Below are positions 44,661 through 52,319 of a stretch of DNA of 64,000 nt, piece by piece (position 1 is the first letter of the stretch; each line of letters begins with the position of its first letter). The stretch is from Planctomycetota bacterium (GTDB lineage Bacteria > Planctomycetota > Brocadiia > Brocadiales > Bathyanammoxibiaceae). The notes beneath the pieces were generated by a model. The model ran no database searches. It was not told where the DNA came from and saw only the letters and a program-made list of their open reading frames with translations. Position numbers and translations under genes: made by a program. Location: NCBI GenBank assembly GCA_016209685.1, contig JACQVQ010000011.1, positions 1 through 64,000 on the forward strand, read 5' to 3'.

Positions 44661-46247
44661 GTGTCTCTAAAAGGCCTGGCCAGTATCTTAGCCGTGTCTT
44701 TGTCTTGTCTCTCTCTTTGTTGCCTGGCGGTGCTACCGCCCGCCGTCGGTGAGGTAGCAGGGCCGCCCTCAACGGAGGCGGAAAAAGGCCATGTGGATGC
44801 GCCTCACTCGGCCTACGGCCACGGGGGAATAGCGGCAGGAAAGGAGGTTGCCCCCACTCACCCGGGAGAGGCAGGTAAGGGCGTAGGGCCGTACGGAAAG
44901 TACTGGGACCCCATACCTACCCACAAATACTGGGCGCCACAGCACTTCTACAAGCCTCCGTCCATACCCCAAGGTGTCTTCAGCGAGAAGGATTGCGAGG
45001 AGTGCCACTCCAAGTTGAACCCCCTGCTGGTAAAGTCCTGGAGCGAGAGTGCCCATGGAAGTTCCAAAAAGCTTAATTCCCATCAGAAGAGAGAGTTAAA
45101 AGAGATACAAACACGACTGGGAAGGAAGGTTCCCCAGGTGGGCTGTATAGACTGCCACGGCAGGCCCGGTGCTGAAAAGTTAAACCACGGGACCGAGCTA
45201 GTGATGCCTATGCCTGAGACGTGCGGTGTCTGCCACCCAAAGGAGGTAGAGGAATTCTCCTCAGAGGCCAAATACGGCATCCCCGACTGGCCGGAAGGCA
45301 GGGAGAGCCATGCCCGTTCTTACGACGCTAACCTGGGGACAGACGTCTGGGCCGCTACGGATAAAAACATAGTCCAGGGTTGTGACATGTGCCATAACAT
45401 CCAGCACAAGTGCGACAGCTGTCACACCCGCCATGCCTTCAAGGCCGCAGAGGCCAGGAGACCGGAGGCCTGCGCCACCTGCCACAACGGTCCGGACCAT
45501 CCCGACATTGAGGACTATCTACACTCCAAGCATGGGACCATCTACACCACCGAGGGCTCAAAGTGGGACTGGGAAGAACCGTTAAAGGAGGCCCAGTACC
45601 CCGCCCCCACCTGTGCCTCATGTCACATGTATTACAGGGGGAAATTCTCTCACAATATGGTCAGGAAGGCCATCATGGGGGAAGGGGACGTCCTCTTCTA
45701 CAATAATATTTTTAAAAACGTCCTACCCAGTAAGTACATTAGTGAGAACCCGGAGTTGATGGATAGGAGGATTGCCTGGATAGAGACCTGTTCCCAGTGC
45801 CACTCCACAAGGTTTTCCAGAGAATACCTCACCTCCATGGACATGGCCTCTGACCAGGTCTTCGCCTACGTTAAGGAGTCTTATGAGCTGATAAAGGCCC
45901 TCTACGAGGAAAAGGCCCTCTTCCCCATGCCCGCAGATAGACCCAAGGCCCCTCCCCCCGTGGAGGAGAAGTGGCCAGACACGCTTGGGGGTTTTTATGG
46001 TGAGTTCTGGGCAAAGGAAGGTAATCCCAGCCGGATAGAGAGGGACTTCCTGTACATGTGGGAAAACGATGCCTTCCTTGTCAGGAAGGGCCTTGCCCAC
46101 GTGAACCCCAACGCCTTTACTTATATCTCGTGGTCAAACCTGCTAAAGAAATACATAGGCATGCAGAGTGAGGCCGCAATACTCAGGAGACTAAAGGCGC
46201 TGGAGGAGACGGGCAGTGAAGAGCAGACAACGGGCAGTAAGCAGTAA
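44661..46247 (+). CDS. Octaheme hydroxylamine-oxidoreductase-like cytochrome c
   Basis: This 528-residue exported protein has eight CxxCH heme motifs in order: CEECH, CIDCH, CGVCH, CDMCH, CDSCH, CATCH, CASCH, CSQCH. This is the spacing pattern of HAO-family enzymes, which oxidise hydroxylamine or hydrazine or, in other members, reduce nitrite. I cannot place the cross-linking tyrosine reliably, so direction is open. The start is GTG at 44661 with AGGAGG 11 bases upstream and an N-terminal signal peptide. The longer in-frame opening from 44496 runs through the tRNA. There is no C-terminal membrane anchor. The last dozen codons are drawn from a GGGCAGT/AGCAGTA heptamer array. Confidence 0.93.
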   Translation: MSLKGLASILAVSLSCLSLCCLAVLPPAVGEVAGPPSTEAEKGHVDAPHSAYGHGGIAAGKEVAPTHPGEAGKGVGPYGKYWDPIPTHKYWAPQHFYKPPSIPQGVFSEKDCEECHSKLNPLLVKSWSESAHGSSKKLNSHQKRELKEIQTRLGRKVPQVGCIDCHGRPGAEKLNHGTELVMPMPETCGVCHPKEVEEFSSEAKYGIPDWPEGRESHARSYDANLGTDVWAATDKNIVQGCDMCHNIQHKCDSCHTRHAFKAAEARRPEACATCHNGPDHPDIEDYLHSKHGTIYTTEGSKWDWEEPLKEAQYPAPTCASCHMYYRGKFSHNMVRKAIMGEGDVLFYNNIFKNVLPSKYISENPELMDRRIAWIETCSQCHSTRFSREYLTSMDMASDQVFAYVKESYELIKALYEEKALFPMPADRPKAPPPVEEKWPDTLGGFYGEFWAKEGNPSRIERDFLYMWENDAFLVRKGLAHVNPNAFTYISWSNLLKKYIGMQSEAAILRRLKALEETGSEEQTTGSKQ

Positions 46248-46309
46248 GGAGTTGGGGCGGTTCCCGAACCGCCCCGACTGCCTCATGCCTACTCGTTTAA
46301 GGGTTATAT

Positions 46310-47539
46310 ATGCAACGTGGTAAATTTGTAGTCTTTGATCTGGATGGGGTAATCTTCAGGGACCAGTATCTGCTAAGATTATCCAGCCAACGGGGGCTCC
46401 TCAGTTATCTCCGCACCTATTATCTCTGCATACTATTTGACCTGGGGAGGCTCACCATTGAGAGGCTACTGGAGGAGGTGTATAAAGGCTTTAAGGGTAT
46501 ATCCCTGAATACCCTATGGGAAGCATACAAGGAGATGCACCTCATTGGGGGCATAGAGGAGGTTATTCAGTCCCTGCGGAGTAAGGGCCATACAATTGCC
46601 ATTATAAGTAGTGGGGTACCAGATTTTCTGGTCAGGGATTTGGCTCTTGAGCTGGGGGCGGACATGGGTTTTGGTATAGATATAGGGTTCGTTGACGATT
46701 CCCTATCCGGAACGGTGGGAGGGGAGTTAAGCACTTTCACTGGGAAAGAGTCCCTCATAAAAGAACTCACCAGGCAACGAGATATTGAGTGGAAGGAGGT
46801 GGTAGTTATAGCCGATGACCCCAATAACCTCTCCATCATGGAGAAGGCAGGTCTGAGTATAGGCATAAACGCCTCCTTTCTTGTGAGAAAGAAGGCTGAC
46901 TACCTGGTGGACGGAAACGACCTGAGAGGGTTGTTGAATTATATAAATGGTTGCGGAGAGGTAAACCAGGGGAAAGAATGGTTTCAGGAGGTAAGGAGGA
47001 AGTTGGTACACGTGTGGGCCGGGGCCGTGCCTTTTCTCGCAAACATCGCCTTCTTCCCCACCATAAATTTCTTGGTCTTATTGGTGGTGCTTTATACCCT
47101 TTCTGAGGTGGGACGGCTAAATGGGAGGCTGGTACCTTTATTAGGCCCTGTAACCACGGCGTGTATTCGGAAAGAGGAGAGGCGGGGGTTTATTACTGGA
47201 CCGATTACCATGGCCATTGGCGTGATAATGTCCCTTTTACTCTTTCCTGCCCAGGTGGCCCTGGCGGTAATATGGATACTGGCCTTTGCAGACACCGCAG
47301 CTACCCTTGTAGGAAAGACCTGGAAGGGACGGCCGCTCCCCTATAATCGTTCCAAGAGCGTGATGGGCTCTCTGGCCTTTTTTCTGGTAGCCTACCTCTG
47401 TTCCCTCCTCTGTCTTTCTCCCATGTCTGCCCTGCCTGTAGCCCTGACTGCTTCCATCCTTGAGTCTTTACCGCTAAAGGACGATAATATCTCCACACCC
47501 CTTGGGTCTGGGGCAGTACTAATGTTTCTTATGCGTTAA
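46310..47539 (+). CDS. HAD-family phosphatase fused to a polyprenol/phytol-kinase-like membrane domain
   Basis: This 409-residue protein has two parts. Residues 1-205 are a SerB-like HAD phosphatase: nucleophile motif VVFDLDGVIF (Asp10, Asp12), 'AIISSGVPDFLV' and the acidic motif 'VVIADDPNN'. Residues 225-409 form a multi-helix membrane domain of the dolichol kinase / phosphatidate cytidylyltransferase type, with 'EVRRKLVHVWAGAVPF', the charged loop 'FADTAATLVGKTWKGRPLPYNRSKSVMGSLAF', and a C-terminal 'DNISTPLGSGAVL'. Such kinases use CTP to phosphorylate isoprenoid alcohols. The fusion implies paired phosphorylation and dephosphorylation of a lipid. Confidence 0.85.
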   Translation: MQRGKFVVFDLDGVIFRDQYLLRLSSQRGLLSYLRTYYLCILFDLGRLTIERLLEEVYKGFKGISLNTLWEAYKEMHLIGGIEEVIQSLRSKGHTIAIISSGVPDFLVRDLALELGADMGFGIDIGFVDDSLSGTVGGELSTFTGKESLIKELTRQRDIEWKEVVVIADDPNNLSIMEKAGLSIGINASFLVRKKADYLVDGNDLRGLLNYINGCGEVNQGKEWFQEVRRKLVHVWAGAVPFLANIAFFPTINFLVLLVVLYTLSEVGRLNGRLVPLLGPVTTACIRKEERRGFITGPITMAIGVIMSLLLFPAQVALAVIWILAFADTAATLVGKTWKGRPLPYNRSKSVMGSLAFFLVAYLCSLLCLSPMSALPVALTASILESLPLKDDNISTPLGSGAVLMFLMR

Positions 47540-47661
47540 TCACCTTATAGGGGCAATTCGCCTGAGGCGGACGGTTGCCCAAAATAATAGGGCAGGTGCA
47601 AGTTGCAAATCCGCCATGTTTTGGGCGGGACCTGCCCCTATAAGTGGACAAAGGGGATACT

Positions 47662-48081
47662 TTGCGAATCCTGGGGATAGACTACGGCAAAAAGAGGATG
47701 GGGTTGGCCCTGAGTGACCCGCTGGGCCTGACCGCCCAGGGGCTAGAGACGTTGGAGTGCCGGGGGTTGGAAGAGGATATGGAAGAGCTGTCTCGGCTGA
47801 TATGTGAGAAAGGGGTTGAAGAGATAGTGGTGGGCCTCCCCAAGAGGATGGACGCCAGTCTGGGGAAGGAGGCCCAGGAGGTGCTTCGTTTTGTAGAGGA
47901 CCTCAAGGTCAAGATTAACCTGCCCGTCCACATGGTAGATGAGAGACTAACCACGGCGGGCGCCCACAAGATTATGAAGGAAGGGGGACTTTCCAGGAAA
48001 GAACGGACTAAAAGGGCCGATACGATAGCGGCCCAGATTATCCTGCAAATTTACCTGGACAAAAGGAGGAAGGGGCTATGA
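47662..48081 (+). CDS. ruvX: Putative pre-16S rRNA nuclease / Holliday-junction resolvase-like protein RuvX
   Basis: This 139-residue RNase-H-fold protein of the YqgF family has 'RILGIDYGKKRMGLALSD' with the first catalytic Asp, 'EIVVGLPKRMD', and 'MVDERLTT' plus 'RADTIAAQIILQIYLD' near the C-terminus. TTG at 47662 is preferred because AAAGGGGA lies just before it; a GTG at 47644 is in frame. The 3' end overlaps the macro-domain gene by four bases (ATGA). Confidence 0.9.
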   Translation: MRILGIDYGKKRMGLALSDPLGLTAQGLETLECRGLEEDMEELSRLICEKGVEEIVVGLPKRMDASLGKEAQEVLRFVEDLKVKINLPVHMVDERLTTAGAHKIMKEGGLSRKERTKRADTIAAQIILQIYLDKRRKGL

Positions 48082-48590
48082 AAGAAAAGCTAATACTCCA
48101 ACAGGGGGACATCACAGGAGCGGCGGTAGATGCCATCGTAAACGCCGCCAACTTTGAGCTCATAATGGGGGGAGGAGTGGCAGGGGCTATCCATAAGAAG
48201 GGGGGCCCTTCTATCCAGGAGGAGTGCAATAGACTCGGCCCTATCCCACTGGGGGAAGCGGCTATTACGGGGGCAGGAGCCCTTAAGGCCAAGTACGTCA
48301 TCCATGCCGCCAGTATGGGCCTTAGAGGTCCCCTCACCACCAGGGAATCTCTCCTCAATTCTATAAGGAATTCCCTGAAAAGGGCCGAGGAGAAGAAATT
48401 AAAGACCATCGCCTTCCCCGCCATAGGGACCGGAATAGCTGGTTTTCCAAAGGAACAGTGTGCCCAAGTAATGGTAGATACAATACTGGAACACCTGAAA
48501 AAGGGAAGCTCCCTGGAAAAGGTCTATATAGTCCTCTTCAAGGGGAATATCCACGAGGCCTTTGAGAAGTATCTGGCTACTGTAAAGTAG
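48078..48590 (+). CDS. Macro-domain protein (O-acetyl-ADP-ribose deacetylase type)
   Basis: This 170-residue macro domain has 'GDITGAAVDAIVNAANFELIMGGGVAGAIHKKGG', the ADP-ribose-binding loop, and 'FPAIGTGIAGFPKEQCA', the second phosphate loop. These match the YmdB/MacroD class that hydrolyses O-acetyl-ADP-ribose or ADP-ribosyl groups. It is translationally coupled to ruvX. After the stop, heptamer repeats (GTAGGCAGTAAGCAG) form the boundary with the convergent TPR gene. Confidence 0.92.
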   Translation: MKEKLILQQGDITGAAVDAIVNAANFELIMGGGVAGAIHKKGGPSIQEECNRLGPIPLGEAAITGAGALKAKYVIHAASMGLRGPLTTRESLLNSIRNSLKRAEEKKLKTIAFPAIGTGIAGFPKEQCAQVMVDTILEHLKKGSSLEKVYIVLFKGNIHEAFEKYLATVK

Positions 48591-48645
48591 GCAGTAAGCA
48601 GGAATCAGCTGTCAGCAAGCTAACTGCTGACCTGCTGACTGCTGT

Positions 48646-49641
48646 CTACTGACTACTGTCTACTGCTTGCTCTCTAGTCGCCTTTTTGCCAAGTTTTCTG
48701 TAAACGGCCAGTTCCTTTTCTGCCTCCTCAGTCAGCCCTGCCTTCTGAAGGATCATTGCCAGGGCCTGGTGGGCACTGGCCAGTTCTGGGTCTACGCCTA
48801 TAGCCTTTCGATACTCGGTGATAGCCGCCTCAAGCTGTCCGTGTTCTTCATAGAGTTCTGCCAGGTGGAGGTAGGCATCCACCAACTCTGGATGGACTTC
48901 CGTGGCCTTCTGGAGGTGGAAGATCGCCTCCTGGGTCAGCCCTCCCTTGGCCAGGGTCAACCCAAGATTTTTGTGGGCCTCGGCCAGGTTAATGCTGGCT
49001 ACGGCGTCCTGTGGTCTCAGGGCGAGCACATTTTCGTACTCCCCTACGGCCTCCCTATACATATCCAGGGAATCGTAAGCTAGGCCCAGATACAGGTGGG
49101 CCTCAGCGTAGTTGGGCTCCAGTTCCACGGCCTTCTTGAACTCTTTAATTGCCTCCTCTGGCATCCCCTTCTCTCCGTATACCATACCCATCATATAGTG
49201 GGGTTCTGCCATCCTGGGGTAGGTGTTTACCACCACCTTGAGCTCTGTGACGGCCTCGTCCAGCATGCCCTTTCTGGAGTAGGCCAGCCCCAGGGAGGCG
49301 TGAGCACTGGCAGAACGGGGGTTATCCTCCGTTGCTCTCTTGTACTCCTGGAGGGCCTCTTCGGATTTTCCTTGCTTCTCGTAGGCCTGTCCCAGGAGGA
49401 TGTGGGCCTGAGTATTTTTGGGGGAGACCTCCAGGGCCTTCTTTAGTTCTACGACAGCCTCTTCCACCTCTCCTGAATCTAAGAGCTGGGAGCCCAGAGA
49501 CAGGTGACCCCTCGGCTCAGGTTGACAACCTGCAAGGAATAAAAACAGTAGGCAGTAGGTAGTAAGCAGTAGGCAGTGGGCAGTACTTACCCCATACTCC
49601 TTACCGCTTACTTCATGCAGAGTGGCCCGCACTGCATTCAT
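48646..49641 (-). CDS. TPR-repeat lipoprotein with a repeat-encoded signal peptide
   Basis: This 331-residue protein has a type-II signal peptide whose lipobox is LAGC with Cys39. About eight tetratricopeptide repeats follow, each with the W/G-Y-A-P spacing (for example 'AHILLGQAYEKQGKSEEALQEYKRA'). It is probably anchored to a membrane as an assembly scaffold. The ATG at 49641 overlaps the stop of the PHP gene (ATGA). Codons 19-32, most of the hydrophobic core of the signal, are a CAGTAGG heptamer array, and the C-terminal tail EQAVDSSQ comes from another array. The frame is open further upstream but overlaps the PHP gene. Confidence 0.85.
   Translation of the reverse strand: MNAVRATLHEVSGKEYGVSTAHCLLLTTYCLLFLFLAGCQPEPRGHLSLGSQLLDSGEVEEAVVELKKALEVSPKNTQAHILLGQAYEKQGKSEEALQEYKRATEDNPRSASAHASLGLAYSRKGMLDEAVTELKVVVNTYPRMAEPHYMMGMVYGEKGMPEEAIKEFKKAVELEPNYAEAHLYLGLAYDSLDMYREAVGEYENVLALRPQDAVASINLAEAHKNLGLTLAKGGLTQEAIFHLQKATEVHPELVDAYLHLAELYEEHGQLEAAITEYRKAIGVDPELASAHQALAMILQKAGLTEEAEKELAVYRKLGKKATREQAVDSSQ
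49546..49587. repeat. CAGTAGG heptamer array within the TPR lipoprotein signal peptide
   Basis: There are six seven-base units: CAGTAGG, CAGTAGG, TAGTAAG, CAGTAGG, CAGTGGG, CAGTACT. On the coding strand they give leucine-, cysteine- and threonine-rich codons. Confidence 0.8.
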
Positions 49642-50399
49642 TCCAGTTGGAAGCAATTTTCCAGATGCTCCTTTCCGTTGACACCAGCCTCCTGGAGCAT
49701 GAGCTTGTGGAAGGAAAAATCTCCAAACTCTTTTACTGAATGGCTGTCCGTGTTGAAAGCCAGTTTGACACCCTTTTCCAGGCATCTGCGAAGAAAAATA
49801 GAATTAGGGTCAAGGGAGTGGGCATTCACCTCAAGGGCTATCCCCCTGGAGAGGGCCTTCTCAATAATGACGCCGTGGTAACGGCTCGGCACCGCTATGC
49901 CTGCCTTCCTGAGACCCCTGGTGGGGTGGGCCAGGATGTCTATATCTTGCTCCAGGGCCTTCATGGTGAGGGACAAGAACTCTTCCTGTACCACCTCTTC
50001 CTTTTCCCTCCTTTTCAGGGAAGGGATGACGTGGACTGCTCCTATAACCACATCAAAACGTCCCCTGTAGTCCCAGTCAAAGATAAACTCCCCATCAGAC
50101 ATCTGCTCCAGCTCAATGCCAGCCCTTACCCCGTATTTTCTGTAAGGCTCCAGGTCTGAGAGATATTTCTCTAGACGGTATGCCCTATCTTTAAGCAGGG
50201 GCTGGAGGTCTATCTTCCCTGTCTGCCGCCTCAGTCCCTCTCTCTCGTTCTGCTCAAAGTAGATGTCGTTGCTGTGGTCCGTTATGGCGAAGCACCTCAG
50301 TCTGGCCTTACTGGCATAGAGCAGGTAATCCTCTACTGTTACCAGGTCTGCACAGGCAGACCAGTACGTATGGACATGGCAATCAGTATCAAATATCAA
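49638..50399 (-). CDS. PHP-domain metal-dependent phosphoesterase
   Basis: This 253-residue PHP protein of the histidinol-phosphatase / PolX-C-terminal type has the first metal motif DCHVHTYWSACA, then 'FAITDHSNDIYFEQ', 'RAGIELEQM', 'IDILAHPTRG' and 'AFNTDSHSV'. These histidines and acids bind the metal cluster. The substrate is unknown. It starts with TTG preceded by AGGAGAGAAGGA. It is followed by the coupled TPR lipoprotein gene. Confidence 0.87.
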   Translation of the reverse strand: MIFDTDCHVHTYWSACADLVTVEDYLLYASKARLRCFAITDHSNDIYFEQNEREGLRRQTGKIDLQPLLKDRAYRLEKYLSDLEPYRKYGVRAGIELEQMSDGEFIFDWDYRGRFDVVIGAVHVIPSLKRREKEEVVQEEFLSLTMKALEQDIDILAHPTRGLRKAGIAVPSRYHGVIIEKALSRGIALEVNAHSLDPNSIFLRRCLEKGVKLAFNTDSHSVKEFGDFSFHKLMLQEAGVNGKEHLENCFQLE

Positions 50400-50459
50400 A
50401 TCCTTCTCTCCTGAAAGATAGAAAAAGTATAGGTCCCTAGCCCCTCATCCCTGGCTGTG

Positions 50460-51257
50460 CTACTTATCTTTGTGAGCGATACCCAGTTCCTTCATTATCT
50501 TCTTCATATCCTCCCAGCACTTGGGCTTATCGTTGGGGTTTCTGAGGAGATAGGCAGGGTGGAAGGTGGGCATGAGTTTTATATCTGTCTCAGGCGGATA
50601 GTCAAGGAATCGTCCACGTAAGGAACCGATGGGTTCCCTAGTCTGGAGCAGCCCCTGGGTGGCACAATTCCCCAGGGTACAGATGACCTTGGGCCTTATC
50701 CATGCAATCTGCCACTTGAGATAAGTCTCAGAACATATAAGCATCTCGTCCGGCCTCGGGGTGCGGTTCTCAGGGGGGCGGCATTTTACCATGTTGGCGA
50801 TATACACCACCTGACGGGTGAGCTTCATGGCCTCAATAATCTTCGTGAGTAGTTGACCCGCCCTCCCCACAAAGGGTTCCCCCTGCTGGTCTTCGTCATA
50901 ACCAGGGCCTTCTCCAACGAACATCAAGTCCGCAAAGGGGTTCCCTACCCCAAAGACCACCCTGGTGCGGGACTGACTGAGACGGCATTTGGTGCAGGTA
51001 GAGGCCACCTCCCCCAGTTCGGCAAGTCTCTCCACCCTGTCGTCTACTTTTTCGGGAGTGGTCTCACCACCTGGCTTCCTAGTCACAGCATAGGTCTCTA
51101 AAGACTCTTTTACTTCTACGGGTGGCTGGTGATGCTGATGCTCAGGAGTGGCTTTGGGTGGCTGTTTAGGCAAGAAATCTATCCCGAAGGACTTTTCAAG
51201 AAGGAGTCTTTGTTTTATTTCTTTTGTGAATTTAAGTAGTTCTTCCTGGGGGTTCAA
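50460..51257 (-). CDS. Uracil-DNA glycosylase, family 4 (Fe-S)
   Basis: This 265-residue enzyme removes uracil from DNA. The Fe-S cysteines are in CTKCRLSQ, VKCRPPENR and 'ICSETYLKWQ', and 'LGNCATQGLL' follows. The active-site motif GEGPGYDEDQQGEPFVGRAGQLL and the C-terminal 'PTFHPAYLLRNP' are typical of type-4 enzymes. An N-terminal extension of about 85 residues is low-complexity and His/Pro/Glu-rich. The start is TTG (51257), with no strong Shine-Dalgarno. Confidence 0.92.
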   Translation of the reverse strand: MNPQEELLKFTKEIKQRLLLEKSFGIDFLPKQPPKATPEHQHHQPPVEVKESLETYAVTRKPGGETTPEKVDDRVERLAELGEVASTCTKCRLSQSRTRVVFGVGNPFADLMFVGEGPGYDEDQQGEPFVGRAGQLLTKIIEAMKLTRQVVYIANMVKCRPPENRTPRPDEMLICSETYLKWQIAWIRPKVICTLGNCATQGLLQTREPIGSLRGRFLDYPPETDIKLMPTFHPAYLLRNPNDKPKCWEDMKKIMKELGIAHKDK

Positions 51258-51299
51258 GGTAGGATGGATTAGATGAGACTACACCTGGCCTTAAAAGAA

Positions 51300-51434
51300 T
51301 TACTTTCTTTTTATTTTAGTTTCCAGGTCTTCCTTTCTCAAGGCTCTTTGTCCCCAGCCTACAAGTCTATGGTCTGGTTCAGGAGGCTTTTGGGGACTTG
51401 ACTCTTTTGGCTTGTTCTTGCTTGCTTCACTCAT
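51300..51434 (-). CDS. Small unknown protein C (44 residues) of a three-member family
   Basis: This begins MSEASKNKPKESSPQKPPEP, followed by DHRLVGWGQRALRKED and a lysine-rich end. It shares the P-x-P-D-x-[KR]-[IL] motif with the two genes upstream. Its ATG overlaps the end of protein B by eight bases, so it is translationally coupled. No membrane segment is seen and it is probably largely disordered. The function is unknown. Confidence 0.5.
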   Translation of the reverse strand: MSEASKNKPKESSPQKPPEPDHRLVGWGQRALRKEDLETKIKRK

Positions 51435-51573
51435 TAAGAGTTCTTAGGTCTGTTGTTATTCGGTCTTTTGATGGAATATCACCCAATGTCCTAGAACCTG
51501 AAATTTTAGGGTCTGGTTTAGGAGGAGAGTCTTTTTTGGGTTCTTCCTTTTTACTTTTATCTTCCATACTCAT
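51427..51573 (-). CDS. Small unknown protein B (48 residues) of a three-member family
   Basis: This begins MSMEDKSKKEEPKKDSPPKP and continues DPKISGSRTLGDIPSKDR. The nucleotide stretch around CCTCCTAAACCAGACC is nearly the same as CCTCCTGAACCAGACC in protein C, so the two arose by duplication. It is highly charged and proline-rich with no transmembrane segment. Confidence 0.5.
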   Translation of the reverse strand: MSMEDKSKKEEPKKDSPPKPDPKISGSRTLGDIPSKDRITTDLRTLNE

Positions 51574-51609
51574 AATGGACCTGTTAATTTGTGATTGTGT
51601 ACGAAAGCC

Positions 51610-51834
51610 TCACTTGGCCTCATTGTTTGTACTAGCTCTTTCCCCCGCAAGCCAATCCAAAATCCTGATTAGTATATCCTCTCCCCCCTTGGCTACATTG
51701 GAATACTTACCCATTCTTGGCCTGCTTACCAACTTCGGATCAGGTTCTGGTAACCCTGAAAGTTCTTCCGATCGTACACTAAGGGGAATCATGGATTCTG
51801 AAGGTTGTACCGTTTGAGCCTTTGTGTGCTTCAT
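51610..51834 (-). CDS. Small unknown protein A (74 residues) of a three-member family
   Basis: This contains GLPEPDPKLVSRPRMGKY (residues 27-44), the longest version of the shared motif, then an amphipathic helix 'EDILIRILDWLAGERA'. It lies 18 bases downstream of the membrane-protein gene. The function is unknown. Confidence 0.5.
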   Translation of the reverse strand: MKHTKAQTVQPSESMIPLSVRSEELSGLPEPDPKLVSRPRMGKYSNVAKGGEDILIRILDWLAGERASTNNEAK

Positions 51835-51852
51835 AATTTCACTATAATTTTA

Positions 51853-52305
51853 TCAGTTTTTCAACACGCTAGCAACTAAAAAAACCAGCCCTAAGGTTGT
51901 TAGAACCATCGAAAGATTCATACAGTAAGCACTGGTGGATATTATACCCTCATTATACTCGTAACACTGAACTAGATTCGTAATAAGTTGCCTCACAATC
52001 TTCTCTCTTGGGACATTCCAGTACTCCTCCATAAGTTTTCGTGGGTTTGGGTCCCTTCTATATTTCTTAGCCCGAAATGACATAAAGTTTAAGATTAAGG
52101 CGAAGAAGAAAAGGAAGACACTAGCAACAAGTAAGGGAGAATACGCTTGTTGATACATATCCTTCAACGCAAGAGACATAATAATGCCGTTAAAACCTAT
52201 TAAGATACCAGCTTTAGTTTCTAGATGTTCAGTGTCCTGAAATGCCAAATCTAGTTTTTCTTTAACTGTCTGGTAGATAAGCTCTATGGAGTCTTGTCGT
52301 TCCAT
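51853..52305 (-). CDS. Multi-pass membrane protein, possibly Pycsar/SLATT-like effector
   Basis: This 150-residue protein has an N-terminal helix, then 'ETKAGILIGFNGIIMSLALKD' leading into a first hydrophobic hairpin. A second segment is at 'LLVASVFLFFFALILNFMSF' and a C-terminal one at 'MVLTTLGLVFLVASVL'. The 'K-A-x-I-L-I-x-x-N-x-x-I-x-S' pattern resembles membrane effectors of the Pycsar TM type, but no cyclase gene is adjacent. That resemblance is from memory. It starts 14 bases after the DHH phosphoesterase gene. Confidence 0.55.
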   Translation of the reverse strand: MERQDSIELIYQTVKEKLDLAFQDTEHLETKAGILIGFNGIIMSLALKDMYQQAYSPLLVASVFLFFFALILNFMSFRAKKYRRDPNPRKLMEEYWNVPREKIVRQLITNLVQCYEYNEGIISTSAYCMNLSMVLTTLGLVFLVASVLKN

Positions 52306-52319
52306 AAATGGTTTCTGGG

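Noticed and set aside
48591-48660. Possible CRISPR-like array of AGTAGAC/GTCAGCA units
   Set aside because: The units are degenerate heptamers without constant repeat and variable spacer structure, and no cas genes are present.
51398-51817. Plus-strand frame of 139 codons
   Set aside because: It is antisense to the three small minus-strand genes, lacks a ribosome-binding site and has no recognisable domain.
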